Origin: Branchiostoma lanceolatum
Lineage: Eukaryota > Chordata > Leptocardii > Amphioxiformes > Branchiostomatidae
DNA: 64,000 bases
Assembly (NCBI RefSeq): GCF_035083965.1
Contig: NC_089722.1
Location: forward strand, 29,100,642 to 29,164,641
Reading direction: 5' to 3'
Shown piece by piece: positions 44,951 to 57,200 of this stretch (position 1 is the stretch's first letter; every line of letters starts with the position of its first letter). The notes beneath the pieces are model-generated. The model was not told the origin of the DNA, ran no database searches, and saw nothing but the letters and a program-made list of their open reading frames with translations. Position numbers and translations under genes: made by a program.

Positions 44951-47049
44951 TCATCTCCAGCACGATGTAAATGCCCCCCGGAATCGTGACAGTGCCCTGG
45001 CCACCCCTCGCAGCTTCCTCTTCACCCACCTCCTGGCAGGGTGAGCCCGTCGCTGCCTGTAGTAGTCCGCGTACTCTTGGTACGTATACGTGACTGGGGA
45101 GACTTGATCGGCCACCATTTCCTGGAGCACCTCCAGCGGGAGCGACAGCTGCTGAATCCTTAGCCGGACGGACTCGGTGGATCTGTTTACGATGTCGTGG
45201 AGCTCGGCCGCCGTCTTGTCCTGGACGGACTGGAAGTCGACTGCGACCAGCCGGCCCGTCGGCAGCGTCGCAATGCTGTCGGCAGCTTGGAACACCAGGT
45301 GGCATCGCTCCATGTCAGGGGTGAACGTTGTGAGCAGAGATAATCCGAACTGACCGAAGTTGTTCCTATAAAGAACAAAATGCGGCTGAAGGACGGGGGT
45401 GCTTTCCGTGGCCTTTGTGGCTGCGTCGGTCAGATGCTGGGTGGGGGCCGGCTCCACTAGCTTCACGGCTAGAGACTGCCTGCGAACAGGCTTCCGCGGC
45501 GTCACGGTGATGGTCGTCTGGGACGTTTCGTCCGGCAGACCCATGAGAAGCGTGCGGAGTAGCTGCTCTTGCCTCACGGCAAGGGCCCTCTGGGCATTTT
45601 TTGCGGTCGCAGACCGGATGCGGGGTGGCTTGTTTGGCCTAACGGCATCTTTGCCGGCCACAGACTGGGTACGGGATGGCTTCACCGTAACCTTCGTGTT
45701 GCCAGCCGCGTCACCAAGCACAAGGCTGCGCAGAAGATCTTCTGCGGCAGGCTCCACGTCATCCGACGTCGCACCATCAGTGTCGCCAATGAGGTGGGGT
45801 TTGGGTGGTCTATGTGGACTCACGCTAGCCGCCGACTCTGACGAGGTGGTGCTCGCCTTTCCCTCCAGCTCGTCCTTGATGTCTCGTACTGAACGTCTGT
45901 GTTTAGAGAAGAAGATTTATATCACACATTGTCCTTGTGGACGCAATCGTACATGCTTCTATTTTAACGAGAGGACGAGTACACTGACGAGTAATGGTGG
46001 AATTTTTGTGCGGTTATGATCGAGATGCTCAAATCTTTTACATAACATAAACCGAAAACATTCTACCATAGAAAGCCGATAGAAGACTCATGAACAAACC
46101 CAAGTTGTCACTCCTTTTACTGACACCTACCCACATATCAAATATCTTAGGGATTCATTCGAAGCTTCTCGAGTTATGATGTTCACAATCCACCCCACAG
46201 ACAATCCCACAAATGACACCGAAAACTTTGTTTTCTTTGCGAACCCGAATCCGTTGTGAAGTAATTAAATGAATCATATATAGATTACATGTTTAGCGCA
46301 CGGCATTCAGTACCCTGGAAAGGCGTCAGGGAGTCCATAATCAAACCTTGATATTTGCTAAAACCCATCCACATACCAAACATGCCTTACAGATACAACT
46401 ATAACTTCTCGAAGCTGCCCATTAACAAAAACACAGTACAGACAAACACACAGACGCCATCGAACACATGATTTGTTTGCGAACGTAAGTACCTGCTCAG
46501 GACTTGGTCTGCATCAGGCAGTGTCAGGACGGGTGTGATGCCAGCAGCTGCATGACAGGGCTGGCTGGTCAGGGCCTCGAAACTGCCCACGAGTTTGCTC
46601 ACGTGAGTCGACCTGTAAAGTGTGCAAAATATATATCTATACTAGCTACAACAGTATTTGAATACTTGGCTTTCGCTTTCTGTTATTTTCATAGGTAACC
46701 AACAAAAGTATAAAGTCTTATCCTAAACTGCATTGTCTCTTGTACAGTAGATTATGTTTTATATAATTGTCAATAAGTAGCATAAACTGTCATTCACTGT
46801 TTCTGATACAGTTGCTGACTAAGAAAGTTATCATCATTATGTGCTGAAGAGAAATGTCCAATAAGAAATGCCGACATATGGTTCAAAACTTTCTGCACTG
46901 TTGCTGACCGGGAAACACTGTCAAGGTCGTACAGCATGACAAAAGATTAGATTCCATCACTGTAACACACTTCAAGTGTTAAACAAGGCGAAACAAGGGA
47001 TGCTAACTTACCTGGCCAGTAGGTCCTTTCTCAACTTGCCTTTTTCCAT
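44951..47049 (-). CDS. PDZ-like tandem gene, copy C (3 exons, 367 aa)
   Basis: Exons are 47049-47012, 46612-46493 and 45896-44951, 1104 nt in frame with stop. The N terminus and PDZ-like half are nearly identical to copy B. The Pro-rich middle is shorter by about 60 residues: after GKASTTSSESAASVSPHRPP it rejoins at KPHLIGDT. The PDZ-like part has a few replacements (GLSLLTTF, RLVAVDFQSVQ). Introns lack both transposons seen in A and B, so this copy shows the ancestral intron state. The open frame and near identity argue for recent duplication and a functional gene. Function is unknown. Confidence 0.75.
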
Positions 47050-48215
47050 TTTCAACTCGAGATACACTCGAAAATCAACTAACAAACAACAAGAAATAGC
47101 GGATAAACACGGAAACGATCCGTTCGTGTCCGCAGGTGATTTGTTTGTGCCGGTTGCTGCGGGAGCGAATCGCAGACTTGTTCTGGAACATCATTGACTA
47201 ATTATTGTTGCTTCATGAAGTTCTTGAACCGCAGTTTGACTTGACGGCGTTTAGCAACAAATTTTCTTGTACCATCCTAAATCATTGTCCCGTCGTACTT
47301 TTTTTTTGAAATTTTCGTTTCTAAAGTGAGCTAGAGCTACGTTGTCGCAATTTTTGAGCAACGAAAAACTTTTTGCGAGAACTTGGGTTTACCGCAAAGG
47401 CCTGTGGGACGGCATGATGACGTCACGAACATGGCGGTCATTTCAAGCGACGATGGTTCCAGCTAAGTCGGGCCGGCATTTCAGTCTGTTTTACAGGAGA
47501 AAGGTATCGTTTTGTATCTTTGATTCTGTCAGAACACCTTTCACAGACTACAGTTGATTTGATTTTAGAAGAACATGCGTGTTGCTGCATCAGTTGACCC
47601 GTATCGGGACATTGTTTTGGGTAGTAATTTGTGTGAAAATATCGTCTGCTATGCATGGAGCTGGAGGGGCAGCCGTTGGTTGATGATCCAGAAATGACAC
47701 TTTCCTCAGTTAAATCAGAACAACAGCAACAAAATATACTTTCAGTCAATAATGTCAGTCTTTGCCATAGATAGATCAACATCATTTATATCTGGTGTGT
47801 CTTTCTAGAGGGCGAATATCATGTGTCGATTGCTTGAATTGCACGAATTTGCTGCACAAGAAATTTTCATTTGGTGTATAATGTTGATCTGAGTCACTCA
47901 GTGTTGCATCTAGCCTGGTCCCAGTCTCTAGGGGTCGGCCTAGGGGTGTTTTACCGGGCCCAGTCTGCATTATTGAATCGTATCTGATAGCCTATCTATA
48001 CTTAGCTGCCATATAGAATTTTCGCTGCCACCCTACTAATCTAATCCAAGGCCATAAACACACCCCGATCGGACTAAGCTGTCTGGGTGGGCGGGGTCAC
48101 TCCCTGCGCCGTAGAGATATCGAGGAGCCCCCGGCCCCGATGGTATGGTTTCCAGGCTATGTGGCATCATGATCAGTGTGTGTATCTTGACATCATCAAC
48201 AGTGCAGATTGTAGG
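47050..48215. other. Upstream DNA of copy C and spacer before HFM1
   Basis: 47050-47560 is the duplicated 5' flank that also lies upstream of copies A and B. Copy C is transcribed away from HFM1, so the stretch may serve both genes. Apart from the short element at 47911-48159, I see nothing else. Confidence 0.35.
47911..48159. mobile_element. Short TAGCCTGG...CCAGGCTA element just upstream of HFM1
   Basis: The termini TAGCCTGG and CCAGGCTA are inverted, and the body is GC-rich for this window. It ends about 57 bp before the chosen HFM1 start, so it would lie in the 5' leader or promoter. A similar left end is seen at 3209. Confidence 0.55.
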
Positions 48216-51200
48216 ATGCAGGACGACTTCATCGACTCATTCTTCTTTGGACAGAGTGATGCAGATGATAACAGGTGATCATTAAAAAAAGATTCACAAT
48301 GCAATGTGATGTTTTAACAGTCATCATTTGATGCCCGTGGCCTATGGTTTTCCTTGAATTGCTTGATCAAACTTATCAGTTGTTATCAACATTACTAACA
48401 TGTTGTACTTTGGCGAAATAAGTTGAGTTTTATAGTGTGATTAAAACATAGAAATCAAAATTAAAATGTTACACAGTATGCATGCACAAACCACTGGTCT
48501 TGTCATTTCTGCTATTTAATAGCTCCTCATTTGCACTGAAGAAAAAGAACAAGAATGACTTTAAGTAGTTTAATACACAGAAAGACCAGGACATTTTGAC
48601 TGCCTGTAGTGCTAGCTCCACAAATGAAACTAGAGTTCCACGACCTCATACCTTCGCCAAATGATTTTAACCATTGTGACTGACGTATTAGGAGTGTTTC
48701 TCATCAATTATAAATCAGACCAGTTGATTGTCTTAAAATATGACATGTCCAAAGTATAAGCTTAACAAAATATGACCTTAAGAAGGTTATGCTAATATTG
48801 ATCATCAATTATGCAATTGATGCCCTTATTAGCATAATTTGATTCAACGATGTTCACATTCACATAACTTCCCGATGCCACAAAAAAGGATTGAATGCAT
48901 AAAATTTCCATCATTTACCAGTATGGAATTATAGTAGTTTCTCATTTAAGTATGCAAATTAGGCCCACATTTGCATATTTTCTATCTTCAACATTCCTCT
49001 CTTCCTCAGTTACAATTTGAATAGTCACATCATGGCACAAAGCAGATTTCTAAAGTTGCCTCATTAATTGTACAAATTAGCATCTGATTTGCATAATTAT
49101 TGTCCAATCATTCTAAGCATCACACAAGCTATCTACAGACCAAAAATCATGACCATCCATCAAGGCCATCTTAAGTTATAGTATTTTCTCATTAATTATG
49201 CAAATGAGGTCTTCATTTGCATAGTTCATATCAATTAATATTTCTCTCTTCCTCAGTTACATATGTCACATGTTTCAGAGTCCTATCATGGAATTTGGCG
49301 GATGTATAAACTTCCCTCATTAGTTATGCAAATTAGATACTGATTTGCATAAAAATATCTAATCATGTCCATCATCACTCAAGCTATCTACTTACCAAAA
49401 ATCATTGCCATCCATCAAGCCCTTCTTGAGTTATTCCCTTTCAAAGTCAGATGCAAAACCTGCTCCTGCAGTTCCAAAAAAGCCGCTAGGGGGCCCAAAC
49501 CCATACCACTTACTCTCTGTCCAAAGAGCTATCTACCACTCAAAGATCAGTTCCATAGCATGTCCAGAACACGAGATATCAAAACAGGAAGTTCCGCTGC
49601 AGTACCGTAACAAGCCGCTAGGGGACCCAAAATCTAATCATTTCCAAGTCTCATCAAGACCTACCCACCTACCAAATATCAAGACAATCCATCCAAGCCT
49701 TCTCGAGTTATCCTGTACATTACATACACACATACATACATACATACAAACGCTACCCTCTGCATAACCTTCTTGGCGAAGGTAACAACACACTGCATTT
49801 TGTGTGACAATGACCCCGTTCACACTCATTTTTTTCAATCGCGATTGAAGTATAATCGCGATTGTTCGATCCGATCGCGATTGAACGCAAAGAAACTTTT
49901 GCGTTCACACTGCTTTTCGCCAAGTGGATTAAAGTACGCCGTGACCCGATCGCGATTGAAGCACGATTGAAGCATGCTATCGGCGATCATCTGGTAAATG
50001 TTGTTGTTGTCCTTGTTGTCCTTGTTTTGTGTCTATTTTTCCGCTAGACATTGTCACTTGGTGCGGTAAATATCCCTCTTTCGGTGACATTTCCCCAGTT
50101 TGGCCTGCACCTCCTCTCTCCCCCAGATTGCGATGAGGACCCTGGTCTCCTCATCGCGCCATCTGCCACCAGCTGAAGTTGCTGACGGAGTTTTATTCTT
50201 CTTCTTGGGCATTGTTGACGATGAAAATTTGTTGTTGTTGTAAAAGAGCGATCTGACGTGCGGATTGGGTTTGTTTTCCCGCGCGATGCGAACTATGACC
50301 CCACGTACCCGCATGTATGACCTCCCACCCCCGGAACCAGCCAAAATCTCCACCGATCGCGATGGAATGAATCGTAGTTGTGTTCACACTCAAAATTTGA
50401 TAGGATTGGATTGGATCCGATCGCGATTAATCCAATCAAACTACCTCCGGAGGTAGTTACAATCCAATCGCGATTGGATCGTTTTGGATCGTTCCAATCG
50501 CGATTGGGAGCGTTCACACTGAAAAAATCAATCGCGATCGGATCGATTCAATCGCGATTATACTTCAATCGCGATTGAAAAAAATGAGTGTGAACGGGGT
50601 CTACATCATTTCATTTCAATAACATCTTATCAGCATAGATATGTGTCTGTTCAGACTGGCATGAAAAAAGTAATTATAACACCTGTGGTAATTGTTGACA
50701 GGCAGAATGCAGAGGTACGCTACAGAGGCAACTGCAGCATCCCACCTCCCCCTGCATCCATGGACGAGTTTCCCTCTACACAGCTGCTGCAGGCATCTCA
50801 GGGACCACTGTCTCAGTTTGAGGGCAGACAGCAACCTTCAGGTCTAAATGTGTAATCAGTCATTTAGTGTCCGTATAATTACGATGAAATATTTATCTCA
50901 TACTCAGTATGAGTCATAGTTGCTTATTGATGGCCAATACATTAATGACATACTTTCCTATCAATTTCTAGCAGAAAGGGTAGGAAAATCAGAACACAGA
51001 ATTCTGAGTAAAAACCTTGTTACCGAAGGTATTTCTTTTGGTCTTTCTGTGTGTTTGTTTGTTTGTCTTGGCGTGTGTCCACAGTTTTTTTAAATATTGT
51101 AGCGTGTAAGCCACTGACAGGATGTGTGGTGGAAGTTGGTGTAATTGGAGATTGGCAAGATGTGAAGGTTTGCTGGGCCTGTCCCCAAAGTTGGTCCCCC

Positions 51201-54200
51201 AGGATGGGCTGATTGCCTTGGCCCAGGTCCATAGCTGCATAGGCAGGCAAATGTATGGACAGAATTAGAGAGAAATTCATAATCATAAAAATAAAAAACA
51301 AGTACATGTACAGTAATTCATAAAGACTATTTCCCAAGGTATTTGATTTCTTATCTGATCTTTGTACCTTTCTCCAGGGTCTCCAAGTTCCCAAATGTCA
51401 AGTACACAGTCCAGAACCGATGTCCAGCATGATCTGACTGAAAAGATTCCTACTTTGTTGTCCCAAATTACCTCAATGGATGATGTCGTTATTCCACCAA
51501 GTCAAGCCTCCATCCATAAGGAGCTGACAGCATCTCAGAGACCTCAGAGTGTTTCTGCCTACAGAACTGCGAGGTACTGGGTTACTTCTTTTTTCTATAA
51601 CTGAGTTGCTGTGCAATTAGCACAGTTAGTTTTGAATCTCTATGAGTGTGAGTGAGAGTCATAGGCCAGTTTGGAAAGCCAAGTATGTACATGTGATAGG
51701 TACACTACTTTATGATATAAAGAAACATTTCTATTGTATTTCTCTTTGCAGGCCATTGTTCAAACCTCCATTCAGACCTGCCACCAATTTCGGTAGAGCA
51801 GGGTACAATCTACCATCCATTCAACCAGAGTATGGCCAAGGGGAAAGACTCTCAGATGAGCCAAGACAGTACTCACAGCCTGAGCATATCATTCAGCAAA
51901 GGGGTATTCTACAGGGTAGACAGCCTACTAAGTCTAATACAACACCTGCAAGGTATGGTCCTTTGCAACAGAGCTATCTTACTCCATCTCAGTCAGAAGT
52001 GGAATCAAATAGACAACACTCAAGAAATCGTTCCACCAGGCAGCTCTATGGCAACACACCAATGCCTCTCACTATTCCAAGTAAGTCAACCTGCTTTCCT
52101 ATAAAATTTTGTAGTGTTGAGTTTCTTTTAGAATTTTAGCAATGGTAGCCTTAAAGGATAAGGCTTATTAATTAGTGGTACTATCATATCTTAGTTTCGC
52201 CAATGACTAGTTTTTCAAGAGCTTGCCCTATATAAACTTTTAGATACAAAAGCGCAAATGTGAAAAAATTTCGGCATCAATGAAGATTTTCATCTTTCAG
52301 GTGTAACTCCAGGAGGCACGACAACAGGTGAAACAAGACAACTGAGATCAGTCCATGAGATCCGTATCCTTTTTCCAAATTTGTGAAATAAACATTGTCA
52401 GTAGCTGTTGATTTTGAGACAATAAAGATCTAGTCATGTGCCAGTATTCTATTTATCAAGAAAATGGTACAATGTGTATGCATAATGAAAAAAACAGATA
52501 AGTGTGATTTGACTCTCAGTCTGAAATAGAGGAAGTGTGATGTTTTCTGTTGCAAATGATTGAATCCTTAATCATGTCATAGCTGACCAGTTCCGGTCTG
52601 TCTTTAAGGAGTTTCCCTACTTCAACATCGTGCAGTCCAAGGTCTTGGATGATGTAAGTTTACTTGGAAGTTGGATTTGAATCCCACATTAATTTCATTA
52701 AAGCAGAAGAGATGGTTAGAGAATGAATGATAAACCAAACACTACATCGGCTATCTACATCAGATTTAGTCATGCTACACAAGTATCTTTTTCACTTAAA
52801 AATTCATCTGTCTTGGTAGAAGTCATTCTGTATCAAAGTTGAACTGCAATTTCGAACACAAACCAACTGATCAACTCCAGTCTTTGTCAAGGAATGAGCA
52901 ATCCACTGCTTCTGTGACGTCACGTTATGCAGATAGGACACCTGACTCGGTGAGCAATAGATCATAAGTTGCAAAGGTCTATGGCACCCTCTGTCTCTGG
53001 ATGGTTGGAAAGCCCTGATGTAGATGGCTTTATGATAAGTTTCTTTTGTCTAGGTGTTGTATACAGACAAGCCCCTTGTTGTGTGTGCTCCGACTGGATC
53101 AGGCAAGACTGTCATCTTTGAGCTGGCCATCATCAGGCTTCTTATCAGACTAGCCAACACTCCTGTCTACAATGCCAAGGTTGTCTATAGTGAGTAATGT
53201 TCATCCTTGTCTATCACAGTTTGTTTATTGCACTCATCCAAACACTATATAGATACTGTACAGAAAATATAATCTGGCTATTGAGATGATAGTCTCAGAG
53301 GAAACCAAATGATAGTGTATGCAATGGAAGATGATATCAAATCAATACTATAATTAATTATTATTACTTTAACAAACAAAATTCAGAAGTATTGGGAAGT
53401 GTATTTTACATGCAGCTTTCCTGTTAGAATAGATGTTTTTTGTATGTGAGATTTTGAAATTTTTTATCATTATTTCTATGTATCAAGAGCAGGTACAATT
53501 CATCAACTTGAAGATGAAAAAATCTAAATACATGTATGGTGTTGTTTATCTGTGCAAAAAGCTTAAATTCATTTTGTAACAGTTTTTTGAGAACTAAGAG
53601 AAAGCAAGCTTCTCGCCAACATTTTTGATTAGTGACTCCCTGTTATTTTAAAATCTTCTCTTTTGTTATTATTTTTGTCAATTGAGAGTAGGTCCGATTT
53701 ACCAATTTGAAAATTTGAATAGTCTAAATGTGGTATTGCTCACTTGTGCAAAAAGCTTAACTTTATTTTGACACAGATTTTTATGAACTACAAGAAAGAC
53801 AAATTCTGACCTACCTTTGTTGATCAGTGGCCCCCATGAAGGCCCTGTGTAGTGAGCGGTACCTAGACTGGAAGGAGAAGTTCGGTCCCCTGGGGCTGAA
53901 ATGCCAGGAACTGACCGGAGACTCAGAGATTGACGACTACTACCAGCTAAGGGACTGTCATATAGTCCTGACAACACCTGTAAGTGAAGATGTCTAAATT
54001 TGTTATTGTTGTCAATTATATACATATTTCTACATCTAAATGTAATATACATTAAATAGCTCCTCTTACATCTCTCTCCTCTCCGCAAATAGGAGAGGAC
54101 AGATAAGAAGACACTCTATGATAGGTGTGGATACCAGGCTACTTGCATCTTTTGCTGTATAACTTGCATGATATGTATGCTTTTGCAGGAAAAGTGGGAC

Positions 54201-57200
54201 AGTATGACAAGGAAGTGGAGGGACAACAAGTCTTTGGTGCAGCTGGTTCGGCTGTTCCTCATTGATGAGGTAAGAGTACAGGACCACATATCCTCTGTTT
54301 GTTTAAATCTATCCATGTATCGACTGAACCAAATGCCTTAAAAGTTGAGAAGTATAATGCATGTACTTGATGATTACAGAATATCCCAGCTAACCGGAAA
54401 AGAAATGACAGCTCTGTTGAAGCCATCAAAATGCAGTTCATAACCATTTTAAAATGGTGTAACAGATGTTTCTATTCACACTCAAAATTCACTGGTATCA
54501 ACATGTATTAATGTGCCAATCAGCCACCCATGCACTGGAAAAGTTAGAAGCCATCTTATTTGCATTGGGTATTTACTTTGGTACTTACAATCACTTCTTT
54601 AAGGTTCATCTTATCAGTGATGAGAACAGAGGTGCAACCATGGAGGCTGTGGTGAGCAGAATGAAGACCATCCAAGCTGTGGTGGGGAGGGAGAACGTCA
54701 CCAACTCTGAATATGAGTCAGCAAGGGCACAGTCTGCAGCTGGCATCAGATTTGTGGCTGTGTCTGCTACCATTCCTAATGTGGAGGATGTATGTATAGA
54801 TCATATGTTGATCACTCAATGATTATCATTCTATCACGATCTTTGCCTATACACATTATACAATTTACTGTGTATTTTGTTTTGCTGTTATCAAACAACT
54901 CAGTGGTTGTACATGTAGAGCCTATATCAGGTGTGCTTACTGTATTTCTGTCCATAGGTAGCTGCATGGTTTGGGAAAGAAGATGCCACTGCAGTTTACC
55001 ACAAGTATGTTGTTTGTAGTCTTCTTGTTTGTACCTTTTTGTAGTATTTTCTTAAAAATTTCTCTCCATGTACAAGTTATGATATACATCATTCCTAAAC
55101 ATGTACATGTACAGTATAAGTATAAGACTTAGTTTATATGGATGTACCGTCCAAGCTGGTCAGGCAACCACCTGGCACAGGCAACCACCCCCATCCACAG
55201 TTCCATCTATTTTTACATTCTTTGATTTCTTAACCCACCCTGTCCTGAGCAACCCCCTGTCCTCACCAACAACTTTTCCTCAGTCCCTTGAGTGGTTGCT
55301 GTATCCACTATTGTACAAGATTCCCTTGATTTTAACATTTAAGCATGGTCTTTCCTATGATCACATTTCTGCAGTCTTAGATAATCTCAAAATCGATAAA
55401 TTATAATCAATCATGACATCATAATCCTTTCTGTGTTATTCCAGGATGGATGAGAGCTACCGTCCTGTGAAGCTGAGGAAGGTTATTTTGGGCTACCCCT
55501 GCTCCTCAGGCAGCTCTGAGTTCAGATTTGATCTGTCTCTCAACTACAAGATCCCAGGCATTGTCCAGACCTACTCTGATCAAAAGCCAACCCTAGTGGT
55601 CAGTCCTGCTTTTCAATGTATATATCTTTTACATTACAGACTTATGCTACATATCTATAAAAAGTGAAGTCTTTTCAATGAATCATATCCTTTACATGTA
55701 CATATGCATGTATATGTAAGTTTAGCATGTAGAAACTGAACTTCAAGGCATTTTCTTATCAGCAACTTGTTCGAGTAGAGTTGAATGTTTAGCTTGCAAG
55801 ACTTTGCTATTTGACTAAGCAGACCAACCACAACCCCAAGAAATTCGAACATGAAAATTGATGCACACTGAACATTCAATACTGTTAGGCTGAGTGTAGA
55901 ATTAAATACAAGTACGTCATATGAATACGAATTTGCCATTTCAAATTATCTACAACTATCAGGGCTAGTCAATGCTGGTAAACATTTTTTATTTTCAGTT
56001 CTGTGCAACTCGGAAAGGCTCAGTACAGTGTGCATCTATGCTGGTGAAAGATGCCAAGTTTGTAATGAATGCTGCACACAAACAAAGGTATACTCTTCAT
56101 CCAAACTCTTATAAATTAGATGCCCAAACTAGAATATTGTGGTTTCCCTCAACACTATGAGTATTAACTTGTGAAAGGCAATTATGATATAATGATATAT
56201 GATACATTGGACATTGAGCTGACATTCATATGAGTCGTAGATGATGAACTACAGTTCTTACAATACTTTCTTCTGTTTACTGTCTCTTAATTCATAGATG
56301 TGATTACTGCTTTTTACTCAAAATTGTTTTTTTTTCCTCAGGCTACAAAAAGTTGCAAACATGCTTAGAGATCACAAGCTGAGAGGTACTTTCACCTATC
56401 ATAAAATACATTGTATTGTGTTGTCAGAAGTGAAGTTTAATTCTGTCTCTGGTAAAGGAATTTATATACTGAATAATCAGCACCAAGGTCAGGCATGTGA
56501 TTCTCTAGTGACTCTGTGATGTTCAATGCAGTTGATTGTAAACTGAAACTATTGTTCTTTTCTGTAGTCACCATTTTAGAGTTTCTTTTACTTTCATACA
56601 AGGTGTATATTTTGCTGAAAATGTAACTTATATTTCATTGTAAAGTACTCTCAAGCTGTTATGTTCTCACTCCACAAGTAGTGACTGGACTGCCCCCTAT
56701 CAAATTGATATGGTACTACATGTGGAAAAGTCATGGGTGCAATGATATCCACATTTGCACGTGTGTGAGGCATGGAGACACTAATAAACTGCAGCATGAA
56801 AAGTGGCTTCTAACAATAGTATGGGATGATATGCACTGCATTTTACTATGTTTCAGACCTTGTCCTGTTTGGAGTTGCGTACCACCATGCAGGGCTGGAA
56901 CCCACAGACAGAAAGGCTGTCGAGACAGCCTTCACTCAAGGGGACATACCTGTGCTCAGTAAGTATTGAGGTAGTAACTCCTCTTTTGTAAGGGCTGTCT
57001 GATGTTAGGGAAATAAATTTTGGGAACAGACATCAGTTGATCAATGATGATAGAGGCAAATGGTGTGTTTTGTGCACATGTGTCTGTTGCCCATCTGTCA
57101 TAAATCTGTCAAATGATGATGATGATGACTGGCTTATTTGCAACATGTGCACACATACCAAAGATACCGTTGCAGCCTTATCTGACTGAATTGGGCTATG

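Noticed and set aside
50642-50841. Minus-strand frame of about 70 residues opposite HFM1 exon 2
   Set aside because: It is a shadow of the coding exon, with no independent signature.
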